A stretch of 46,743 bases of DNA from a virus, in the IMG/VR virus record IMGVR_UViG_3300009155_000088, positions 1 through 46,743 of that record; one strand, given 5' to 3'. The notes under the pieces were generated by a model. That model saw only the letters and a list, made by a program, of their open reading frames with translations. It did not search any database and was not told the origin of the DNA. Both the position numbers and the translations under genes were made by a program. This document shows, one piece after another, positions 43,220 to 46,743 of this stretch; the stretch's first letter is position 1; the number at the start of each line of letters is the position of its first letter.

Positions 43220-43298
43220 TTGTTTCGTGTTTTCGCCGACTGGTTGTAGTCAGCCTGCTGTCCTGCTATCGTAAACGATAACAGAACAGAGTGGCTAA
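43220..43298 (-). promoter_or_regulatory. Two-hairpin leader module F
   Basis: Leftward: TAGCC, ACT, 14-bp helix CTGTTCTGTTATCG/CGATAGCAGGACAG capped by TTTA, CA, GGCTG. The base stem changed from AGAC/GTCT to AGCC/GGCT, a compensatory pair. Hairpin 2 is GCTGACT-ACAACC-AGTCGGC. AAAACACGAAACAA precedes the ATG of a three-codon ORF. Confidence 0.85.
43266..43281. repeat. Dispersed palindrome copy 24 (leader F)
   Basis: CTATCGTAAACGATAA, apex of hairpin 1. Confidence 0.95.
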
Positions 43299-43451
43299 TT
43301 ACCTGCTTTGCATATATCGCAATGCTGCGACATACTCGCGGAGTGTTTTGCGCCAATACTTATCTGACCTCATTGGCCAGTGCCTTTTAATTGCAACTAC
43401 CAAGCAAACTTGAATTGGATAGCTTATCTCAAATGGTATATGTTTTCTCAT
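43299..43451 (-). CDS. Small basic protein (50 aa)
   Basis: MRKHIPFEISYPIQVCLVVA then IKRHWPMRSDKYWRKTLREY. Starts one base after the zinc-protein stop, and its TAA is immediately followed by leader F, so both ends agree with a real gene. Basic, with a short hydrophobic stretch; not recognised. Confidence 0.65.
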   Translation of the reverse strand: MRKHIPFEISYPIQVCLVVAIKRHWPMRSDKYWRKTLREYVAALRYMQSR

Positions 43452-43452
43452 A

Positions 43453-43707
43453 TTATTCGATAATAAGAAGCCCCATCATAAGAAGTTCTTCCATTCCATA
43501 TACTGTGCGCTTGTCACAGCATTCGCAATGGTAACGACGAGCGTCAGGCTCAACGCCATCGACCTCTTCACCACAGGTTAAGCACCAGCCGCGACCGCCC
43601 ATACCGAACATGATGTCATGCATCTCGTCGGCAGTAACAATCGGGATAGTATACTTGTTACCTTTATCGGATACGATATCTTTAGTTGTATCGATTGATT
43701 TATTCAT
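43453..43707 (-). CDS. Small zinc-ribbon-like protein (84 aa)
   Basis: Two CxxC pairs, WCLTCGEEVDG and YHCECCDKRTVYG, spaced as a zinc ribbon, then a hydrophobic end (GMEELLMMGLLIIE). First gene after the operon promoter. A palindrome in frame encodes Ile-Val-Ser-Asp. Zinc ribbons in early phage genes often bind nucleic acid or host proteins; role unknown. Confidence 0.7.
   Translation of the reverse strand: MNKSIDTTKDIVSDKGNKYTIPIVTADEMHDIMFGMGGRGWCLTCGEEVDGVEPDARRYHCECCDKRTVYGMEELLMMGLLIIE
43664..43679. repeat. Dispersed palindrome copy 25 (in zinc-ribbon gene)
   Basis: TTATCGGATACGATAT, read as Ile-Val-Ser-Asp. Confidence 0.92.
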
Positions 43708-43770
43708 TTTGTTTCGTGTGTTATGACTCTGCGTTTGCGTTATGCTTTACGGGATTGTCACCGCTTTGAA

Positions 43771-43786
43771 TTATCGGATACGATAA
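43771..43786. repeat. Dispersed palindrome copy 26
   Basis: TTATCGGATACGATAA in the long operon leader. Confidence 0.95.
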
Positions 43787-43811
43787 CCAAATCCGCATTA
43801 CACCGCTGACA

Positions 43812-43827
43812 TTATCTTTTACGATAA
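43812..43827. repeat. Dispersed palindrome copy 27, degenerate
   Basis: TTATCTTTTACGATAA, one core mismatch, in the long operon leader 25 bp from copy 26. Confidence 0.75.
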
Positions 43828-43918
43828 TGCCAACGGCACACGAAAAACCGAAACTGAAAACCTAAACTGGTAAATGATCGATTGTCATTGGAAGACGCTA
43901 CCTCCCCCGACTATTAAT

Positions 43919-43947
43919 ACTATACCACAAGACACCCACTTTGTCAA
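43919..43947 (-). promoter_or_regulatory. Strong promoter of the leftward operon
   Basis: TTGACA (43942-43947) with context CTATTGACA, 17-bp spacer, TATAGT (43919-43924). The best sigma70-like match in the window. The transcribed start shares a 30-bp similarity with the promoter at 45668. Confidence 0.85.
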
Positions 43948-43994
43948 TAGTTATATGTATTTATTTCACATTTAGTCAAAATAATTTTATTGAT

Positions 43995-44010
43995 TTATCG
44001 TAACCGATAA
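43995..44010. repeat. Dispersed palindrome copy 28
   Basis: TTATCGTAACCGATAA, 14 bp before the TerS-like ATG. Confidence 0.95.
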
Positions 44011-44024
44011 TCTACTTTTCGGCC

Positions 44025-44624
44025 ATGAAAGCAAAGAAGCACGTTGATGCGAGAAAGAAATGGGACATGGATAAAGTGAGGGCTTTATACATACAGGGAA
44101 ACGAAATCGCGGACATAGTAAAGATGCCAGAGTTTAATGGACTCTCACGCTTCTATGTGAAGAACGTAATGATTAAGGGTCAGTGGTCGAAGCAGCGTCA
44201 GCTAATCCGTGTGCAATCGACGGGCATGATTGAGAAGACAATCATTGACGCAATGAAGGATCAAACCGAAGAGCATCTGAGGTTTATGCTCAAACAAGTG
44301 AGCGAGGAAAGGGCGGAGATAGTTGCCAGAAAGAAGATGGGCAACATAAAAGAGCAAAGGGAACGCTTGGAAGTGCTGTCAGAATTAGACAAGACGGCGC
44401 GCAGAACGCTTGGCTTGGATGACCAAAACATTGGTGATAAACGGGCAATGAGCGTGAACGCGATGATCAGCTTGCACATGACTGGGCCACAGAAAGCGGA
44501 AGAGGTGGAAGTAATATCCGGGCAATACGTGGAAGGAGAAAGTGGGGAACGTAACGAAGTGGAAGAGGCTATCGTTTACGATAACGAAGGGGAAGTGGAA
44601 GAAGGGGAAGAGCAAGCAGTTTGA
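44025..44624 (+). CDS. Probable terminase small subunit (199 aa)
   Basis: N-terminal helix-turn-helix (WDMDKVRALYIQGNEIADIV, LSRFYVKNVMIKGQW), then a long coiled-coil (DQTEEHLRFMLKQVSEERAE, IKEQRERLEVLSELDKTARR), then an acidic tail. This order of DNA-binding, oligomerisation and C-terminal segments is the plan of phage TerS proteins, which recognise the packaging site. It is a single-gene rightward unit with its own terminator. If the molecule is circular or permuted, it lies about 4 kb from TerL. A palindrome in frame encodes Ile-Val-Tyr-Asp. A regulator is the alternative. Confidence 0.55.
   Translation: MKAKKHVDARKKWDMDKVRALYIQGNEIADIVKMPEFNGLSRFYVKNVMIKGQWSKQRQLIRVQSTGMIEKTIIDAMKDQTEEHLRFMLKQVSEERAEIVARKKMGNIKEQRERLEVLSELDKTARRTLGLDDQNIGDKRAMSVNAMISLHMTGPQKAEEVEVISGQYVEGESGERNEVEEAIVYDNEGEVEEGEEQAV
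44569..44584. repeat. Dispersed palindrome copy 29 (in TerS-like gene)
   Basis: CTATCGTTTACGATAA, read as Ile-Val-Tyr-Asp. Confidence 0.93.
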
Positions 44625-44661
44625 AGCTGGCGAATCTCAGATTATTTTTGGGCACAAAAAA

Positions 44662-44693
44662 GGGTGACCACCGAAGTGATCACCCAATTTTTT
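44662..44693. terminator. Bidirectional terminator
   Basis: GGGTGACCAC pairs with GTGATCACCC around CGAA (TTCG loop on the leftward strand, all ten pairs possible there with G-U). T runs follow in both directions. Ends the TerS-like gene and the leftward micro-gene. Confidence 0.85.
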
Positions 44694-44772
44694 AGAGGAG
44701 TCTAAAGATAATGAACGCGACCATAAGCGCGATCACAAGTACCTTCAGAAATACCTTTTCTTGTATACTCAT
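44692..44772 (-). CDS. Single-span membrane micropeptide (26 aa)
   Basis: MSIQEKVFLKVLVIALMVAF then IIFRLL: short charged start and one membrane helix. Its ATG follows the upstream TAA with no gap, and its stop lies at the terminator, so it is the last gene of that transcript. Possible membrane-acting accessory; function unknown. Confidence 0.55.
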   Translation of the reverse strand: MSIQEKVFLKVLVIALMVAFIIFRLL

Positions 44773-45495
44773 TTACTTTTTAGCCTTCAATGTTTCAACG
44801 GCTTTTGATGCATCCGATGGGAGGAACGTATAGTTTCCGATGACCATCTTTGCGATGATTTGACGTGTTAGCTTTAAACGTGCTTCGTGCTCTCCTAGTT
44901 TCGCGTATCGGTCAACATATGTTAAGATGAGAGTTTCCATCTTATCGGCTTCGTCGGCTACGTTAACGGCAACTGGCGCGCTAGTCTCTTCATGCTTTTC
45001 TGGTTTATTACTCGGCTGGATCGACTCCTTAACCGCCCTAGGCGATTTACCCTCATTAAGGAGCGCGACCGCTTGCGAGCTAGTGTTATCACCCTTTAAG
45101 AGTTTCGACACTTCGCGTAGCGCATACAGATCCTTTACCTTGTCAATGCTGAGACCCTTGTCCTCAAATGAGGGGAGGGCTTTCGAGATGCTGATAAGGT
45201 TCGGTATTGTCGATCCGCTCCAACGTGCCTTGAGCTGTTCAGCGTAAGCTTTGCTCTGCTCTTCTGGCTTGTTCTTAAATACCCATGCACTAAATAAGAT
45301 TGCGTCTCTGATAGCAGATTGCCCGGCGTCGAGCTTAGTGATGACATAACCCACAGCGTCTTCTGTTGAGATATCGGCTGCTTTGCTGCTTTCCATATAC
45401 CCAAGAGAGTTTCTCTTGAACATCTGGTCAATTGCCAATGGCTCACGGACTACGCTAAGGTTTGCTGTCGCTGTTTTTTTGTTTGCTGTTTTCAT
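44773..45495 (-). CDS. KorB/ParB-like helical regulator (240 aa)
   Basis: The central region has AILFSAWVFKNKPEEQSKAY, GSTIPNLISISKALPSFEDK, YALREVSKLLKGDNTSSQAV and EGKSPRAVKESIQ, spacing like the helix-turn-helix core of ParB/KorB-type proteins. A Pro/Ser/Ala linker follows, then a C-terminal helical domain (LTYVDRYAKLGEHEARLKLT) that could dimerise. It has its own promoter and a structured leader, with a palindrome upstream, so it is a good candidate for an autoregulated DNA-binding protein. Family call is tentative. Confidence 0.5.
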   Translation of the reverse strand: MKTANKKTATANLSVVREPLAIDQMFKRNSLGYMESSKAADISTEDAVGYVITKLDAGQSAIRDAILFSAWVFKNKPEEQSKAYAEQLKARWSGSTIPNLISISKALPSFEDKGLSIDKVKDLYALREVSKLLKGDNTSSQAVALLNEGKSPRAVKESIQPSNKPEKHEETSAPVAVNVADEADKMETLILTYVDRYAKLGEHEARLKLTRQIIAKMVIGNYTFLPSDASKAVETLKAKK

Positions 45496-45661
45496 GTTTA
45501 GTCTTTCGGTTTATCTGACGGCCACAAGCAAAGCACAGATTTAGTGCCTTCAAGGTTTATCCCTTGCCATAGTGGACTAATTGCCATCAGATTGCCGAAA
45601 GCTAAAAAGTAAATTCAAATGTCACAGATCAAATCGCAGCGCGAGACGTGCCTCGGCCACT
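45496..45661 (-). promoter_or_regulatory. Structured 5' leader of the KorB-like gene
   Basis: Leftward RNA: CTTTCGG pairs with CCGAAAG (45595-45601 with 45503-45509), and ATCTGATGGC with GCCGTCAGAT (45583-45592 with 45513-45522). These enclose CAAGG/CCTTG and GCAC/GTGC hairpins, a multibranch fold seven bases before the ATG. Riboswitch-like in form; no known class recognised. Confidence 0.55.
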
Positions 45662-45667
45662 ATTAAG

Positions 45668-45696
45668 ATACTAGCACAGGTCAGCGTGAACGTCAA
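45668..45696 (-). promoter_or_regulatory. Promoter of the KorB-like gene
   Basis: TTGACG (45691-45696) in context CTATTGACG, 17-bp spacer, TAGTAT (45668-45673). A palindrome ends about 20 bp upstream. Confidence 0.75.
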
Positions 45697-45716
45697 TAGC
45701 ATTAGATGTTTTTTTC

Positions 45717-45732
45717 GTATCGTGCACGATAA
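45717..45732. repeat. Dispersed palindrome copy 30
   Basis: GTATCGTGCACGATAA, 20 bp upstream of the -35 box of the KorB-like gene. Confidence 0.92.
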
Positions 45733-45910
45733 TTTTTCGGCTAGTTAATAGTGCAGATTATTCTTGCCAAGTCTTCTATCGTTATGCAGCGATGGAAGGA
45801 ATCTCTTATTCTGTGGCAGGCCGATGCCGGTACCCGGCTACCCCACCATGCCCAACTCGCGGATGCTGCAAGCGGTATACCCCTCTCCCCATAAAAACTG
45901 CCATTTTGTA

Positions 45911-45931
45911 TGTCAATATAGTCTATTGACA
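45911..45931. promoter_or_regulatory. Inverted repeat TGTCAATA/TATTGACA
   Basis: Perfect 8-bp arms around TAGTC, placing TTGACA boxes facing outward on both strands. It uses the same words as the inverted repeat at 442-457 in reversed order. Confidence 0.5.
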
Positions 45932-45932
45932 A

Positions 45933-45995
45933 GTCTTATGCTACCCATGCAGCTACGCTGACCTATGTCTTATGCTTCGCCCTATGTCTTATGCT
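45933..45995 (+). repeat. Three direct repeats GTCTTATGCT
   Basis: Copies at 45933-45942, 45967-45976 and 45986-45995 (the last two extended to CCTATGTCTTATGCT), plus a degenerate fourth (TGTCGTATGGT) near 45998. Iteron-like. Confidence 0.7.
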
Positions 45996-46072
45996 AATGT
46001 CGTATGGTTAGCTATTCTGAAATGGCGAATATACTCCAAGTTGGATATATTTAGAATATACGCTGATTAGTA

Positions 46073-46088
46073 TTATCGTTACCGATAA
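46073..46088. repeat. Dispersed palindrome copy 31
   Basis: TTATCGTTACCGATAA, immediately after the stop of the leftward small-gene operon. Confidence 0.95.
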
Positions 46089-46271
46089 TTAGAGTTCTCT
46101 ATTCTTGAGTTTCATATTAGTCGATGTGAAGGTTAGCCATACCCTTTGGCGGTTTCCTATGTTATCGGTTATTTCTCCGAGGTTGAACATCCTGTCTTTG
46201 TGTTCATCTTCAGACTTGAATTTATCTACTGTGTCTTTGATTAGTTGGAGTATTTCTTGTTCTTGTTTCAT
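46089..46271 (-). CDS. Small hypothetical protein (60 aa)
   Basis: MKQEQEILQLIKDTVDKFKS then a polar domain with RQRVWLTFTSTNMKLKNREL. Helical N-terminus. ATGA overlap with the gene above; a palindrome follows its stop. Not recognised. Confidence 0.6.
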   Translation of the reverse strand: MKQEQEILQLIKDTVDKFKSEDEHKDRMFNLGEITDNIGNRQRVWLTFTSTNMKLKNREL

Positions 46272-46423
46272 ATTGAATGTGCTTTTGAATTATTATTAGA
46301 TGCTGCCCAGCCTTGTCTGAATGTTGTGCAGATTAGTTCTTGGGAGAATAACCATACGTTGAAGTCTTCGTATTTGGTTAGCCACGGGTAGTAGTTTAGG
46401 AAGGCTTGGTGGCAGGCTTTCAT
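46268..46423 (-). CDS. Small phage protein (51 aa)
   Basis: MKACHQAFLNYYPWLTKYED then FNVWLFSQELICTTFRQGWA: the aromatic body and GWAAS end resemble small phage proteins with an A-W-x-A motif. I use the ATG that overlaps the upstream micropeptide stop (ATGA) rather than an earlier in-frame ATG. Confidence 0.6.
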   Translation of the reverse strand: MKACHQAFLNYYPWLTKYEDFNVWLFSQELICTTFRQGWAASNNNSKAHSI

Positions 46424-46488
46424 TTCCTTGTTATTGTTTCTATGATGAAGCAGGTTACTACTATGCTCCATGCTAGGGTTAGGGCCAT
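46420..46488 (-). CDS. Membrane micropeptide (22 aa)
   Basis: MALTLAWSIVVTCFIIETIT then RK: one hydrophobic span with a basic end. Seven bases after the previous stop and ATGA-overlapped with the next gene. Very short, so moderate confidence. Confidence 0.45.
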   Translation of the reverse strand: MALTLAWSIVVTCFIIETITRK

Positions 46489-46495
46489 GATTTCA

Positions 46496-46711
46496 TCATT
46501 CATATTCTGTCCCATCTGGAGTTGAGTCTAAGCCGAAGTGGAGTTCTAGTCTTAGCCACGTTTTATGCTCTGTGTAGTTTGCAGTCAGTCCGCCTGACGA
46601 TGAGGTTCCATTGATTTCAGCTGCGCTTTTAAGGTGTTTCCTAGCTGCCGTTCTTAGTAAGTATATGTCTGGTACTCCTTGTTCGTGCCACTCCCAGTTT
46701 AATACTTTCAT
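46496..46711 (-). CDS. Hypothetical protein (71 aa)
   Basis: MKVLNWEWHEQGVPDIYLLR, TAARKHLKSAAEINGTSSSG, then LRLELHFGLDSTPDGTEYE. Mixed alpha/beta, acidic end. Upstream DNA encodes what looks like the end of another gene with an ATGA overlap. Not recognised. Confidence 0.6.
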   Translation of the reverse strand: MKVLNWEWHEQGVPDIYLLRTAARKHLKSAAEINGTSSSGGLTANYTEHKTWLRLELHFGLDSTPDGTEYE

Positions 46712-46743
46712 GATTTTATGGACTCTTTCAAAATCAAAGGAAT
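46708..46743 (-). CDS. 3' end of a further leftward gene (partial)
   Basis: Eleven codons (IPLILKESIKS) open to the window edge and stop in an ATGA overlap with the 71-aa gene. Coupling supports a real gene, but only its tail is visible. Confidence 0.3.
   Translation of the reverse strand: MPLILKESIKS

Larger units (their letters stand above)
43708..43912 (-). promoter_or_regulatory. Long structured leader of the leftward operon
   Basis: About 205 bases from the predicted transcription start to the first ATG. A 14-bp helix CCGTTGGCATTATC/GATAATGTCAGCGG and an 11-bp helix TTTGGTTATCG/CGATAATTCAAA are each built on a palindrome copy. Ends ACACGAAACAAA before the ATG like the internal leaders, but lacks the CAGAC/GTCTG base stem. 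Confidence 0.65.
45733..46072. other. Non-coding region, possible replication origin
   Basis: About 340 bases with no credible gene. It contains a GCCGG/CCGGC hairpin near 45825-45840, the inverted repeat TGTCAATA/TATTGACA (45911-45931), three direct repeats GTCTTATGCT, and an A+T-rich stretch with TCCAA-G-TTGGA flanked by ATATA tracts (46028-46060). A leftward TTGACA-N17-TATGGG lies at 45888-45916. Repeats beside an A+T-rich segment suggest an origin or control region. Confidence 0.4.

Noticed and set aside
40565-43298. Leaders as CRISPR repeats or as intrinsic terminators
   Set aside because: Spacing follows genes, repeats are not identical, and no T run follows the hairpins; conserved pairing with gene starts fits leaders.
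45741-45932. A 63-codon leftward frame in the non-coding region
   Set aside because: Only a TTG start lying inside an inverted repeat, and no coding-like features.
46424-46471. An upstream ATG extending the 51-aa gene by 16 codons
   Set aside because: The shorter ATG overlaps the micropeptide stop as ATGA, and the extension is the micropeptide's codons read out of frame.

Overview
This window reads as most or all of the genome of a tailed double-stranded DNA phage with a short-tail (podovirus-like) virion. It has a large terminase, a portal, a scaffold, a major capsid protein, a nozzle-type tail protein, fibre and collar proteins, and three consecutive internal virion (ejection) proteins, the last of 2727 residues. 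There is no sheath, tape measure or baseplate. I see no integrase, DNA polymerase, primase, RNA polymerase or tRNA gene, so replication must lean on the host. The host cannot be named. Promoters look sigma70-like (TTGACA/TATAGT), but almost no gene has a Shine-Dalgarno sequence; starts instead follow A-rich stretches.

Layout. 0-1.3 kb: a leftward small gene, then a rightward XRE regulator, an overlapping HNH protein and a small gene. 1.4-3.3 kb: leftward TerL. 3.3-34.5 kb: one long rightward structural block running portal, scaffold, capsid (with its own promoter region and structured leader), fibres, glycine-rich adhesin, lysis cassette, metallophosphoesterase, cysteine-rich fibre and collar proteins, nozzle, a homing-type HNH gene, adaptor and ejection proteins, closed by a strong terminator. 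34.6-38.0 kb: a rightward DNA-metabolism operon (PD-(D/E)XK nuclease, SSB-like protein, a ParB/KorB-like protein, small proteins). 38.05-38.56 kb: a probable large structured non-coding RNA. 38.6-43.9 kb: a leftward operon of small genes ending in an SF2 helicase. 44.0-44.6 kb: a probable TerS. 44.7-46.7 kb: leftward regulatory and small genes around a non-coding, iteron-like region.

Two features stand out. First, a 16-bp palindrome, TTATCGKNNMCGATAA, occurs 31 times (29 with a perfect 10-base core; about 0.05 expected by chance). It lies between genes, a few bases before start codons, across stop codons (three genes end Leu-Ser-stop inside it), in promoter regions, and inside reading frames, where one copy encodes the conserved SAT motif of the helicase. 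This is what a phage-wide operator or architectural site would look like, and three phage proteins are candidate binders. Second, in the leftward operon six junctions carry a repeated 70-90 nt leader made of two hairpins. Their stems differ in sequence but keep pairing by compensatory and G-U changes on the transcribed strand. The palindrome forms the top of hairpin 1 in five leaders and all of hairpin 2 in the sixth. Two leaders sit in tandem with only a three-codon ORF between them, as if the gene had been lost and its control module kept.

All functional assignments come from reading motifs and context; no database search was possible.
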